Part shown: positions 44,664-53,286 of the stretch, piece by piece
How the letters are laid out: each line of letters begins with the position of its first letter
How positions within the stretch are numbered: position 1 is the first letter of the stretch
NCBI RefSeq assembly: GCF_003688995.1
Contig: NZ_PENI01000022.1
Location: 102,166-166,165, forward strand
Source: Streptomyces shenzhenensis
GTDB lineage: Bacteria; Actinomycetota; Actinomycetes; Streptomycetales; Streptomycetaceae
Direction: 5' to 3'
DNA: 64,000 bases
Made by a program: the position numbers and the translations under genes
The notes under the pieces: generated by a model
What the model saw: the letters and a program-made list of their open reading frames with translations, nothing else
What the model was told of the DNA's origin: nothing
Databases searched by the model: none

Positions 44664-45770
44664 TCAGGCAGTGGCCGGCGGACCGGAGCTGACGCCGGCC
44701 CTGAACGTGCAGGCGACGAGCGTGCTTTCGGTCGGCTCGCCCGCGATGAGGGCGGACAGCAGCCGGACGGCCTCGGCGCCCAGCCGCGCCCTCGGGATGT
44801 CGAACCCCATCGGGACGGGCTCGTTCACCAGGTCCGGGGGCGGGCTGCCCAGTACCGCGAGCGACACCTCGCCGGGGCAGCGCAGACCCGCCGCGTCGAC
44901 GGCGGCGCGCAGGGCACGCCAGGCCGCGCCGGTGTCGGTCTCCTCGGCGACGAACGCGGTCACCCCGTCCTCGTGCCAGGCGCGCACCCGCGCGGCGGTG
45001 ACCTCGGTGTGCGGATCGGCCGTGCGGAAGACGGCCGCCGGCCCGGCGGGCAGGCCCGCGGCCCGCAGGCCGTCCAGGAAGCCGTGCTCGCGGTCGGTCG
45101 AGGCCGGCGCGTCGTCGTCCTCGCGCACCAGCACGATGCGCCGGTGGCCGGCCTCGGCGAGCGCCGTGACGACATCCCGGCTGGCGCTGATGTAGTCGGC
45201 GCCCACCCAGGCGACCCCCTCGGTGTCCTCGCGGCGGCCGAGATGGACGACCGGGAAACCGTCCCGTACGAGCCGTGCCAGTTCCGGCGAGGGAGCGTGC
45301 CGGCCCAGGAAGAGACAACCGTCCGCCAGCCGGACCCTGTTGAGCGCGCCGGCGCCTGCCGCGTCCGCGCCGCCGGCGCTGGAGCCGGTGAACAGGACCA
45401 GGTCGTAGCCCTGTACGGCGGCCTCCTGCTCCACACCCACCAGGAAGGGGTAGTACGAGTGGCGGACATCGGTCGGGAAGGTCGCGGTGAAGCTGAACAC
45501 ACCGAGCAGGTTGTTGCGGGCGGCGGCGAGCCGGCGGGCGGCCGGATCCGGCACATAGCCGAGGGTCTGCGCGGCCTGGAGGACCTTTCTGCGAGTCTCC
45601 TCCGAGATCGGCCGCGCCGTCGCCTCGTCCCGCCCCGACAGCACCAGGGACACCGTCGCCTGGGACACGCCCGCCAGCTGGGCCACCTCGGCCTGCCGGG
45701 GCCGAGAGCGCCGCCCCGCCGGTACAGGGCTCCGCCCCGGCCGGGCACGTCCCGCGCCTTCCTTGGCCAC
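44664..45770 (-). CDS. LacI-family regulator
   Basis: 368 residues from GTG 45770, preferred because GAGGAGGAG lies 5 nt upstream; a GTG at 45785 is possible. The HTH is PRQAEVAQLAGVSQATVSLVLSGRDEATARPI (about 27-58), followed by a two-lobe sugar-binding-type domain (NLLGVFSFTATFPTDVRHSYYPFLVGVEQEA). Two operator-like palindromes lie just upstream. Likely senses the operon's substrate. Confidence 0.9.
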   Translation of the reverse strand: MAKEGAGRARPGRSPVPAGRRSRPRQAEVAQLAGVSQATVSLVLSGRDEATARPISEETRRKVLQAAQTLGYVPDPAARRLAAARNNLLGVFSFTATFPTDVRHSYYPFLVGVEQEAAVQGYDLVLFTGSSAGGADAAGAGALNRVRLADGCLFLGRHAPSPELARLVRDGFPVVHLGRREDTEGVAWVGADYISASRDVVTALAEAGHRRIVLVREDDDAPASTDREHGFLDGLRAAGLPAGPAAVFRTADPHTEVTAARVRAWHEDGVTAFVAEETDTGAAWRALRAAVDAAGLRCPGEVSLAVLGSPPPDLVNEPVPMGFDIPRARLGAEAVRLLSALIAGEPTESTLVACTFRAGVSSGPPATA

Positions 45771-45788
45771 GCCACTCCTCCTCACGCG

Positions 45789-45815
45789 TTAATGCGTATT
45801 AGGTAATGCGCATTA
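45789..45815. promoter_or_regulatory. Tandem LacI operators
   Basis: TTAATGCGTATTA (45789-45801) and the perfect 12-bp palindrome TAATGCGCATTA (45804-45815) sit immediately upstream of the lacI gene. TAATGCGCATTA has the central CG typical of LacI/GalR sites. Autoregulation and operon control are inferred. Confidence 0.75.
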
Positions 45816-46101
45816 ACGAGCACTGTGGCGGGAGAGCCGGAATCAAGTCAAGACCCGCGACACAACGGGGCGGCTTCGCTCTCCGCGTGTGTGCGGACGA
45901 ACGGTCAGCGCGTGCCCGCGGCAGCGCCGGCGTCCGCGCGCGCCTGACGGTGACCGGGACGGCGGCCACCAGCGTCGAGGCGGCGATTTCTCTGTCAAGT
46001 TCAGCTTGTTGACGTGAAACGGCCCACCCGTCAGCTCGACCGATGGCCCGGCTGCAGCGTTCGACGGAACCCGGTCCCTCGCCGAACGATCGGTCCCGGG
46101 G

Positions 46102-46305
46102 TTGCGTCCACCGGAGACGTTGCCGACCGGCGCCGACTTGAGCGGGGCGGACATGGCCGGCGCAAACCTGGAGGGTGCGTACCTGGCCGAGATCACCTGG
46201 AACGACACCGACCTCACGGGTGTGCGCCGACCGGAAGGGGATCTCCCCGACGACCCATCGAACCGGACCTCCGAGACGCCGAGGTCGGCGGCATCCGACG
46301 CGTGA
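46102..46305 (+). pseudogene. Pentapeptide-repeat protein fragment
   Basis: A 67-codon frame reads PTGADLSGADMAGANLEGAY and LAEITWNDTDLTGV, three to five A(D/N)LxG units of a right-handed beta-helix, far below the length of functional pentapeptide proteins. TTG start and no ribosome site. Probably a remnant. The surrounding 45816-46101 shows no gene and no known element. Confidence 0.45.
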
Positions 46306-46417
46306 GTCGTTCATCACCCGGTGCAAGCCTTTGCCGTTTCCGCAACCTGCGTTGGAGCCCTGCCGCGCAGCGGCCGAGGCTGCCGGTGCATCCGGTCTCC
46401 GACCCGAAAGGTATGCG

Positions 46418-47398
46418 ATGCATGTCTTCGTCACCGGCGCGAGTGACTACATCGGCGGCACCGTCGCCGCGCAACTCGTCCGCGCCGGCCACACCGTCAC
46501 CGGGTTGACCCGGGACCCGGCCAAGGCTGAGGCACTCGCCCGTATCGGCGTGCGGCCGGTGGTGGGGCTGCTGGACGACGCCCCTGTCCTCACCGAGCAG
46601 GCGCGTCACGCGGACGCGGTGATCAATGCGGCCGACAGCGACCACCTCGGCGCCGCCCGGACCCTGATTGCCGCGCTCGCCGGCTCGGACAAGCCACTGA
46701 TCCACACCAGCGGCTCCAGCATCGTGGGGGTGGGCACGGAGGGCGAGGCGTCCGCGACGGTTTTCGACGAGGCCATCCTGGACGAGGGATCCGGCTGGGC
46801 ACCCGGCCATCCCGTGCGCCAGGCACGGGTGGCCGTCGACCGCCTGGTCCTGGCCGCCGCCGAGCGGGGCGTACGCTCCGCGGTCCTGTGCAACAGCCTC
46901 ATCTACGGCCACGGACGAGGACCGGCCCGGGACAGCGTCCTGATCGCCGCGCTGGTGAACCAGGCTCGCGCCGGTGGCGTCGTCCGACGTGTGGGCGCCG
47001 GCCGCAACATCTGGTCCAATGTGCACCTCGACGACGTCGCCGACCTCTATCTTCTCGCTCTGGAGAAGACAGCGCCCGGCACCTTCTACTTCGTCGAGAA
47101 CGGCGAGGAGTCCCTGGCCGCGATGACCGACGCCATCGCCGCCGCCCTCGGGCTGCCCGGCCCCCGCCCCTGGGACCCCGGCTCTCCGGACAACCTCTGG
47201 CACCCCGAGTTCGCCCAGCACGCCCTGGGCTCCAACAGCCGCGTTCGGGCCGACCGCGCCCGCGGTCTTCTCGGCTGGCGCCCGCGGCACCGTTCGATCA
47301 CCGATTGGCTCGCAACCAGCCTCGCCCCGGCTGCGATTACAGAAGGGACCGCCCAGGTCACCGGCCCAGCGGGGGCCAGTGCTGCCGATCACGGGTGA
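46418..47398 (+). CDS. NAD-dependent epimerase/dehydratase-family (SDR) protein
   Basis: 326 residues from ATG 46418. The Rossmann entry is MHVFVTGASDYIGGTVAAQL (GxxxxxG form); catalytic-type region shows NSLIYGHGRGP with tyrosine as in YxxxK-like extended SDRs, although the lysine is not obvious. VHLDDVADLYLLAL is a standard family segment. Probably acts on a small nucleotide- or carbonyl-substrate; unknown. Confidence 0.85.
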   Translation: MHVFVTGASDYIGGTVAAQLVRAGHTVTGLTRDPAKAEALARIGVRPVVGLLDDAPVLTEQARHADAVINAADSDHLGAARTLIAALAGSDKPLIHTSGSSIVGVGTEGEASATVFDEAILDEGSGWAPGHPVRQARVAVDRLVLAAAERGVRSAVLCNSLIYGHGRGPARDSVLIAALVNQARAGGVVRRVGAGRNIWSNVHLDDVADLYLLALEKTAPGTFYFVENGEESLAAMTDAIAAALGLPGPRPWDPGSPDNLWHPEFAQHALGSNSRVRADRARGLLGWRPRHRSITDWLATSLAPAAITEGTAQVTGPAGASAADHG

Positions 47399-47553
47399 CC
47401 AAAGGGAGGCGGGTCGCCTGGTCGGGCAGACCGAGGTGGTCCGGCATCCGGGCCGCGCTGCCGTCCGCGCCGATCGGGTCGGCCAGGCCCAGGGTGCTGC
47501 CGGGTTGATGTCGGCGTCGAGGTGTTCCGGGCAAGGCTGAAGTGACGGGGCTC

Positions 47554-48393
47554 TTACGCCACTTCGGACAGTCGGTCGAGTCGATCCCGCTGCGCCGGGG
47601 CCAGTTCGAGACGATCCGCAGCGAGGTTCTCCTCCAGGTGATCGATCCGGGCCGTGCCGGGGATCGGGAGGATGACCGATGAGTGGCCGAGGAGCCAGGC
47701 GAGCGCAACCTGCGTGGGGGTGGCCGCCACCTCGGCCGCCACGGCGGCGACCTCCGCGTTCGTCCCTGACTCCCCCCAGGCGACAGGGCGCCACGGCAGG
47801 AACGCGATCCCCGCCGCTTCGCAGGCGGCCAGCACGGGCTCGTGCTCGCGGTCGAGGAGGCTGTATCGGTTCTGTACGCTGGCGACGTCCACGATCTCCC
47901 GCGCCTCGTCGAGCTCGTCGACGCCGACCTCGGACAGCCCGATCCGGCCGATCTTGCCCTCGTCCCGCAGGTCCCGCAGCGTACCCACCTGGTCGGCGAG
48001 CGGTGTCCCGGGGTCGATGCGGTGCAGCTGAAGCAGCTCGATCCGCTCGACGCGCAGTCGGAGCAGGGCCCGCTCGACCTGCTCGCGCAGCACCGCCGGC
48101 CGCCCGTCGAGCTTCCACTCGCCGGCGGGGCCCGACCGAGCGACGCCGACCTTGGTGGTGATCAGCAGCCCGTCCGGGTAGGGGTGCAGGGCCTCGGCCA
48201 GGAGTTTCTCGTTGGCTCCACCGCCGTACAGATACGCGGTGTCGATCAGCGTGACGCCCAGTTCGACGGCGCGTCGGGCGACCGCGCGAGAGGTCTCGCG
48301 GGCCTGGACCGGTTCCGTCGGCAGGTGCATGGCCCCGAACCCCAGTCGGCGTATTGTCAGATCCCCGCCGATACGAAACGCAGTCGATGTCAC
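47554..48393 (-). CDS. Aldo/keto reductase
   Basis: 279 residues from GTG 48393 (GGGAGAGG upstream). The TIM-barrel family shows LGFGAMHLP, LIDTAYLYGGG with the catalytic D/Y, TTKVGVARSGP, ELLQLHRIDP and a NADPH-binding ILPIPGTARIDHLEEN. GTG overlaps the GlxA stop as GTGA, so the two are one operon: the regulator first, the reductase second. Confidence 0.87.
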   Translation of the reverse strand: MTSTAFRIGGDLTIRRLGFGAMHLPTEPVQARETSRAVARRAVELGVTLIDTAYLYGGGANEKLLAEALHPYPDGLLITTKVGVARSGPAGEWKLDGRPAVLREQVERALLRLRVERIELLQLHRIDPGTPLADQVGTLRDLRDEGKIGRIGLSEVGVDELDEAREIVDVASVQNRYSLLDREHEPVLAACEAAGIAFLPWRPVAWGESGTNAEVAAVAAEVAATPTQVALAWLLGHSSVILPIPGTARIDHLEENLAADRLELAPAQRDRLDRLSEVA

Positions 48394-49436
48394 GTGCGCC
48401 CTCTCCCCCTTCGCTCGACGGACCACGCTGGCATATCGGGCAGGCGCCGGTCCACCCCACGAGGGGCAACCGCGGTTGGCGTGCGGCGAGTTGTACGGAA
48501 GCGTGACGGGGAGACGCCGTAGCGGTCGACGAAGGCCAGGCGCAGTGCCTCGGCGGTTCTGAATCCGCACCGTCGGGCGACGCTCGCCATGGCCAGCGTG
48601 GTGGTCGTGAGCAGGTGTGCGGCTGCTTCGGTGCGGGCCTGCCGCACGAACCTGCCGGGTGTCTGGCCGAGGTGCTGGGTGAACAGCCGGGTGAGGTGGC
48701 GCTCGCTCACTCCGATCCGCGTGGCCAGTGCCGTGGTGGTCAGGTTGCCGTCCAGGTGGCTGGTGATGTGGGCGACGAGACGGTTCACGAGGTCGTCCTC
48801 CGGTGTGGGAGTCGCCACGAACATGCTCATCTGGGCCTGGTTGCCCGGCCGTTGGAGGTACGTCACCTGAACTTGAGCCACTTGGCGCGCGAGTTCGAGC
48901 CCGTTGTCCTCGGCGATGAAGGAAAGGGTCAGATCCAGTGCGCTGGTCACGCCGGCCGAGGTGGAGACATGGCCGTCGCGGATGAAGATGGGGCAGGGGT
49001 CGACTGTGACGCCGGGATAGCTGGCCGCGATCTCCTCGGCGAACATCCAGTGGGTGGCGGCGCGCCGGCCCTCGAGCAGGCCCGCGGCCGCCAGGACGCC
49101 GGCCCCCGTGCACACCGACGCCACCCGGCGGGCCTCCCTGGCGAGGCGGCGCACATGGCCGACGATCCGCGGGTTGGCTGCCGCCGCCTTGAATCCGAGC
49201 CCGCCGGAGACGATCAGCGTGTCCAGCGGGCCGGTGAGGCGTTCGAGTGTCTCCTGGCCTTCAAGGGTCAGTCCCTGGCCGCAGGTGATGGGCCGGCCTC
49301 CGGGGGTGGCGAGGCGCACCCGGTAGGCAGGGGTGGCGCCTCCCAGGTCGGCGACATCCAGTGTCGAGCTCACGCAGGCGATGTCCAGCAGTTGCGCCCC
49401 GTCGTAGCCGACGATCACCACTAACCGCTCGTCCAT
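48390..49436 (-). CDS. GlxA-type AraC regulator
   Basis: 348 residues from ATG 49436. DJ-1/PfpI-like domain (about 1-190; VASVCTGAGVLAAAGLLEG) and C-terminal AraC HTHs (about 225-325; ALATRIGVSERHLTRLFTQHLGQTPGRF and RRCGFRTAEALRLAFVDRYGVSP). The leader is the inverted side of the long hairpin at 49446-49628. Drives itself and the aldo/keto reductase. Confidence 0.88.
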   Translation of the reverse strand: MDERLVVIVGYDGAQLLDIACVSSTLDVADLGGATPAYRVRLATPGGRPITCGQGLTLEGQETLERLTGPLDTLIVSGGLGFKAAAANPRIVGHVRRLAREARRVASVCTGAGVLAAAGLLEGRRAATHWMFAEEIAASYPGVTVDPCPIFIRDGHVSTSAGVTSALDLTLSFIAEDNGLELARQVAQVQVTYLQRPGNQAQMSMFVATPTPEDDLVNRLVAHITSHLDGNLTTTALATRIGVSERHLTRLFTQHLGQTPGRFVRQARTEAAAHLLTTTTLAMASVARRCGFRTAEALRLAFVDRYGVSPSRFRTTRRTPTAVAPRGVDRRLPDMPAWSVERRGRGRT

Positions 49437-49445
49437 GAGTCAGAA

Positions 49446-49628
49446 CCTAGTCCCTGTCGTCAAACTCCCGTCGTCCGCCCGGAGGGCGGGCCCTGCGGCG
49501 TCAGGTGCGTGCTCTCGGTGTGCCGGGCGCGGGTCCTCGTACTGGACGTACTTGGGCCTGTGTCCGGTGCGGCGAGAGTGCGTGCATGGCGTCGCGGGGC
49601 AGGCGGGAGTTTGACGACAGGGACTGGG
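49446..49628 (+). ncRNA. Long G-U-rich structured hairpin, candidate RNA element
   Basis: The outer arms 49449-49470 and 49604-49625 are perfect 22-bp inverted copies, extended to 49446/49628 by two pairs and one wobble. Inside, a small hairpin CCGCCC-GGA-GGGCGG (49475-49489) branches off the left side. Then 49490-49542 pairs continuously with 49548-49600 around loop TGGAC (49543-49547). In that 53-bp inner stem I count 14 transition-type differences; all are G-U or U-G in plus-strand RNA and none is the C-A/A-C kind, with about four true mismatches. This one-sided bias suggests selection on a plus-strand RNA structure. No ORF of its own. It fills the 417-bp gap between glxA and the secreted protein gene, where nothing else is seen. 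Confidence 0.6.
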
Positions 49629-49853
49629 CCGGATTGCCCGGGACACCAAGATTTCAGACGCCGTTGCCGGGTTTTGGGACCAGTGTGCTCGCCCGCGACG
49701 ACAGGCGCCGGCCATGGCGGGCACCTTGAGCGAGGCCAGGGCCCGCTGGGTCCCGGAGCGCCGTCGGCGTACGGACCTCACCCCGCCGGGGCAACACCAC
49801 GAGCCCGGCCGACCCGCGGACCAGCGGGTGCGACCACAGGAGGAGAACACCCA

Positions 49854-50324
49854 ATGAAGAATCGTTTATGGCGCTGCCTTGCGGCCACCGCCACTGCGCT
49901 CACGCTCGGGTCCGGGCTGTCCGTCGCCGGATCGGCCACCTTGGCTTCTGCCGCGGCTGCCGACTGTCAGGGCGGACGCAACGGGTTCGTCGACATCTCC
50001 GACGACGCGTCCGGAACCGTTGTCCGGTCGGTCGACATGGGTGCCGGCCGCTCGGTGACCCTCCACTACGGCAGCGTCGCCGGTGCGCAGCGAGGCTGGG
50101 CCAAGCTCAGCGGCACTACCGTCAACGGGGACCTGGTGTGGATGGACTGGACGACGGACAACGGCTCGACGTGGCTCCAGTGCGGGCCGTTCGCGGTCGA
50201 CCGAGGCCCGGGCACCTCGAAGACCAGCGCCGCGAAAACGACGAGTACGTCGTCCAGCTACCGGTTCCGGGCGTGCGGGTACCTCAAGAACGCCGGGCAG
50301 ACGAAGTGCACGTCGTGGTGGTGA
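49854..50324 (+). CDS. Small secreted protein of unknown function
   Basis: 156 residues from ATG 49854 with AGGAGGAG upstream. A Sec signal ends near SAAAADC (about residue 37). The mature part of ~120 residues contains four cysteines (DCQGGRNG, LQCGPF, RACGYL, KCTSWW), probably two disulfides, and a beta-rich middle. A Thr/Ser/Lys-rich linker (SKTSAAKTTSTSSS) joins a C-terminal subdomain. No catalytic motif. A longer in-frame opening to 49509 crosses the hairpin and is rejected. Confidence 0.78.
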   Translation: MKNRLWRCLAATATALTLGSGLSVAGSATLASAAAADCQGGRNGFVDISDDASGTVVRSVDMGAGRSVTLHYGSVAGAQRGWAKLSGTTVNGDLVWMDWTTDNGSTWLQCGPFAVDRGPGTSKTSAAKTTSTSSSYRFRACGYLKNAGQTKCTSWW

Positions 50325-50352
50325 CCTCGCCACGCTGACGCCCCGGTCCCGT

Positions 50353-50378
50353 GGCGCGGAACCCTCAGGTTCCGCGCC
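50353..50378. terminator. Bidirectional terminator hairpin
   Basis: GGCGCGGAACC and GGTTCCGCGCC form an 11-bp perfect stem with loop CTCA between the convergent secreted-protein gene and the MarR gene, so it can end both transcripts. Confidence 0.7.
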
Positions 50379-50398
50379 CGCTCCGCGCCCGGCCGGCT

Positions 50399-50824
50399 TC
50401 AGTCCGTGCTGCCGGTTGCTACGTCGATGGTGGTGAGCAACCTGTCCAGAGCGGCCAGTTGGCGGCCGTCGAGGGAACCGAAAAGTTGCCGCAGCCGCTG
50501 CTCTCCCGCCGTGAGGGCCGCCCGTCCCTTGCCGGTCGGCGTCACGATCTTACGGCGGCGGTCCTGGGGATCGGTGGTTCGGGCGATGAGGTCAAGCCGT
50601 TCCAGGGCTTCCAGCGCCTGGGTGACGGAGCGTGGCGCCTGGCCGAGGGCCTCGGCGAGCTCGGCCTGGTGCAGGGTGCCGCGTTCGGCCAGGAGTCGGA
50701 GCGTCTTGGTGCGGGACAGCGACAGCCCCGCCGCAGCCATGTGCTGGTCGACCGCCTGGCGTACCCGGTAGGCGACGGAGAGGAACTGCAGCCCCACCCG
50801 GGCCGGATCAGGGCCTGCGTGCAT
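50399..50824 (-). CDS. MarR-family regulator
   Basis: 141 residues. The winged HTH is AELAEALGQAPRSVTQALEALERLDLIARTTDPQDRRRK (about 50-90), with the D-x-R-D-R-R wing turn of MarR. Divergent from a 5'-truncated SDR gene 30 bp away, so its former target may be broken. Confidence 0.88.
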   Translation of the reverse strand: MHAGPDPARVGLQFLSVAYRVRQAVDQHMAAAGLSLSRTKTLRLLAERGTLHQAELAEALGQAPRSVTQALEALERLDLIARTTDPQDRRRKIVTPTGKGRAALTAGEQRLRQLFGSLDGRQLAALDRLLTTIDVATGSTD

Positions 50825-50853
50825 TGCTGTGATCAGCCGAGGGGGCGGCGGAG

Positions 50854-51384
50854 ATGACCGCGGTCAACTACCTCGGCCCGTTCGCGCTGACGCAGGCCCT
50901 GACGCACACGCTGTCCGCGTCCGGCCCGGCACGTATCGTCAATGTCGCCTCGGATGCCGCCCAGCAGGCCGGGACCGTCTCGCCGGCGAGGGACCTGCGG
51001 CACACCGCCCCCTACACCCGGCGTGAGTCGATGGCGTTGTACGGCCGGTGGACCCGGGAACTGGCCCGGCGTCTGGATCCGGCGCAGGTCACCGTGAACT
51101 GTTGCGACCCCGGATTCAACGCCACCGGCCTCGGCCGGGATCTGCGCGGATCCGCCGTGTTGCAGCGCGTACTGAACACCCTCAGGGTGGGCGACCCCCG
51201 TAAGGGCGCCGGCATCGTCGTCCGGCTGGCGACCGATCCGGCGTTCGCTCACACCAGCGGAGGCTACTTCTCCGTACGCGGCGCCAAGCCCCTGGAATGT
51301 CCCGAGCCCGGCCGTGACGAGCGGGTGCAGGACGAGTTGTGGACGGAGACGGTGGCCCTGCTCGCCGACCTCGCGACTCCGTAA
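50854..51384 (+). pseudogene. N-terminally truncated SDR oxidoreductase
   Basis: 176 codons begin at MTAVNYLGPFALTQALT, which corresponds to the N-x-x-G/SDR region near residue 100-110 of an intact short-chain dehydrogenase; the nucleotide-binding TGxxxGxG segment is missing. RIVNVASDAAQ, YGRWTRELARRL-like (catalytic Y-x-x-x-K replaced by YGRWT-R) and VNCCDPGFNATGL remain. The start lies directly after the MarR divergent region, so a deletion removed promoter and first third. Annotated as remnant; it could still be translated. Confidence 0.6.
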
Positions 51385-51462
51385 CCGTGCCCCCGGTACC
51401 CGGTGGGGCACCAGCCGGCCGTCCCCCACGTCGCCCATCCGTCGGCGAGGCGCGGGCTGTTG

Positions 51463-52674
51463 TCAGTGCCCTCGGCCGCACCCGGACCGGACCGACCGCT
51501 GTCGAACGGGCACGGACGCGCCACTCGCGAGTCGGCCGAGGGCGGCGGCGAGGAGGAGTGCGACGAGGGCGGTGAGTGTGGTGCCCTGCCAGCCGAGGAG
51601 GTTGAGCAGGGGCGCGGCGAGGGCGGTGCCGACGGCGCCGGTCATGAAGTACAGCACGAGATAGACGCTGGTCAGGCTGCCGGAGCGGCGCGGGTCGAGG
51701 GCGATGACGCGGCTCATGTTGGCGGCTTGGGCGGCGAAGCAGCCGGCGTCGAGGAGAGCCAGGCCGAGGACGAGGAGCGGCGGGGTGTTCACACCGATGG
51801 CCAGCAAGGCGGTGCCCGCGGCGGCGGCCAGTGTGCAGTGAGTGATCACAGCGGCCGGGGCGTGCCGGTCCGTGAGGCGTCCGGTGAGCGGGAGGACGGC
51901 GAGACCGAGGAGTCCGGCCAGGCTGTACAGGCCGATGGCGGTCGGATCGAGCGAGTGGGGCGGTGCGGCCAGCGTGAGCGCGAGCGCGACCCACATGAGA
52001 TTGAACGCGAAGTACCACAGCCCACCGGTGACCACTGCCCGTCGCAGGTCCGGGAACTCGCGCAGCAGTGGGGGAAGTGCGGTGAGGGCGGCGCGGTAGC
52101 TGTGGTCGCTGTGCGGGCGCTGCCGGGGCAGGCGGGTGGCGGCGGCGAGCGCGCCGAGCAGGGCGAGGGCGGCGAAGACGAGGAGCATCCGCCGCCAGCC
52201 GAGGCTGTCGGTGAGGGCTCCGCCTGCCAGGCGGCTGAGCAGGATGCCCGCCGACATCCCTGCGGCCACCGTGGCGACGCCGGTTCCCCGCCGGCCGGGC
52301 GGGGCATACCGGCCCGCGATGCCGCCGGCCTGGGCCGCGACGCCGGCGGCCGCGCCGATGAGCAGATAGGCGACGAGGAGTACGGCCGCGCCGGGTGCGG
52401 CCGCGGCCAGGGCGAGGGCGGCGGCCAGGGCGGTGAGCTGGGCGGCCACCAGGCGGTTGGGGGCGAGACGGTCGGCGAGGGGAAGCAGGAGGGCGAAGCC
52501 GGTCATGCAGCCGGCGAGCGCGGCGGTCGGTGCGAGGCCGATCACGGAGAGCGGGACGCCCAGGTCGGCGGCGACCGCGGTGAGCGCGGGCTGAATGGCG
52601 TAGTTGTTCGCTATCGCCGTCCCGGCGATGAGGGCCAGCAGGAGTGTGCCGCTTCGCGGAAGGGGGCGGGTCAT
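51463..52674 (-). CDS. MFS transporter
   Basis: 403 residues, about 12 helices. The loop 2-3 motif is present in altered form (ALLLPLADRLAPNRLV) and the second half repeats LPLTGRLTDRHAPAAV. ATG overlaps the XRE-cupin stop as ATGA. Probably a drug or metabolite exporter regulated by that protein. Confidence 0.85.
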   Translation of the reverse strand: MTRPLPRSGTLLLALIAGTAIANNYAIQPALTAVAADLGVPLSVIGLAPTAALAGCMTGFALLLPLADRLAPNRLVAAQLTALAAALALAAAAPGAAVLLVAYLLIGAAAGVAAQAGGIAGRYAPPGRRGTGVATVAAGMSAGILLSRLAGGALTDSLGWRRMLLVFAALALLGALAAATRLPRQRPHSDHSYRAALTALPPLLREFPDLRRAVVTGGLWYFAFNLMWVALALTLAAPPHSLDPTAIGLYSLAGLLGLAVLPLTGRLTDRHAPAAVITHCTLAAAAGTALLAIGVNTPPLLVLGLALLDAGCFAAQAANMSRVIALDPRRSGSLTSVYLVLYFMTGAVGTALAAPLLNLLGWQGTTLTALVALLLAAALGRLASGASVPVRQRSVRSGCGRGH

Positions 52675-53261
52675 GGCTGTGCGCCGCGAGTGAGGATCAC
52701 GGCGTAACGGCACTCGGCGTCGGTGGTGTTGACGAAGACGCGCTCGGCGGGCTCGCCGAGTTCGATGGTGTCGCCCGCGTCGAGTTCGTGGACGGTGTCG
52801 CCGTCGTGGAAGGTCAGGCGGCCTTCGAGGACCCAGACGAGCTGTCGTACGAAGGCGAAGGCGGCGGCCGGATACGGCACCTGCGCGCCTGCGGGCAGGC
52901 GGATCTCGGCGACCTCGGCGGGGAAGTGCGGGCCGGTGATCTGGCGGCGCCGGTAGCCGGTGCCGGGGTCCCGCCACTCGGCCGTGTCCGTCCGGCGGCG
53001 CACGCCTGCTGCCGCTTCCGTGTCGCTCCGGGTCCCCTCGGCGAGCGCGAGCAGGGAGGCGACGCTGAGCTGGAAGGCGGCGGACAGCTTGCCGAGGACG
53101 ACGGCGGTGGGGCTGCTCTCGCCGCGCTCGATCCTGCTGATCATCGCCTGGGAGACACCGGAGGCTTCCGCGAGCTGGGCCAGGGTCCACCGCCGGCGCT
53201 CCCGTTCGGTGCGGACCCGGGCTGCGATCTGCCCCACCAGAGGATCTACTATGTTGGACAT
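52671..53261 (-). CDS. XRE-cupin transcriptional regulator
   Basis: 196 residues from ATG 53261. Cro-type HTH about 10-65 (WTLAQLAEASGVSQAMISRIERGESSPT) and a C-terminal cupin (about 110-190; LPAGAQVPYP, LVWVLEGRLTFHDGDTVHELDAGDTIEL). A -10-like TATATT lies 7 nt before the ATG and no ribosome site is seen, so the mRNA is probably leaderless. Confidence 0.86.
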   Translation of the reverse strand: MSNIVDPLVGQIAARVRTERERRRWTLAQLAEASGVSQAMISRIERGESSPTAVVLGKLSAAFQLSVASLLALAEGTRSDTEAAAGVRRRTDTAEWRDPGTGYRRRQITGPHFPAEVAEIRLPAGAQVPYPAAAFAFVRQLVWVLEGRLTFHDGDTVHELDAGDTIELGEPAERVFVNTTDAECRYAVILTRGAQP

Positions 53262-53271
53262 GAATCCAATA
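53252..53271. promoter_or_regulatory. Operator overlapping two divergent start codons
   Basis: TGTTGGA (53252-53258) and TCCAATA (53265-53271) are inverted with one mismatch around CATGAA. The ATG of the XRE-cupin gene (minus) and an ATG of the GNAT frame (plus) share bases 53260-53261 inside it. The -10-like TATATT of the minus gene overlaps the right end. Binding of the XRE protein would block both starts. Confidence 0.55.
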
Positions 53272-53286
53272 TACGAGAGAGACACG

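Noticed and set aside
45799..46434. 211-residue minus-strand frame upstream of lacI
   Set aside because: Mixed composition without motif, overlaps the LacI operators and the pentapeptide fragment; no supported start.
49446..49628. Retron msr-msd interpretation of the long hairpin
   Set aside because: No reverse transcriptase gene in the window and no branching-G arrangement seen.
49509..50324. 271-residue version of the secreted protein starting inside the hairpin
   Set aside because: The signal peptide and strong AGGAGGAG site define the ATG at 49854.
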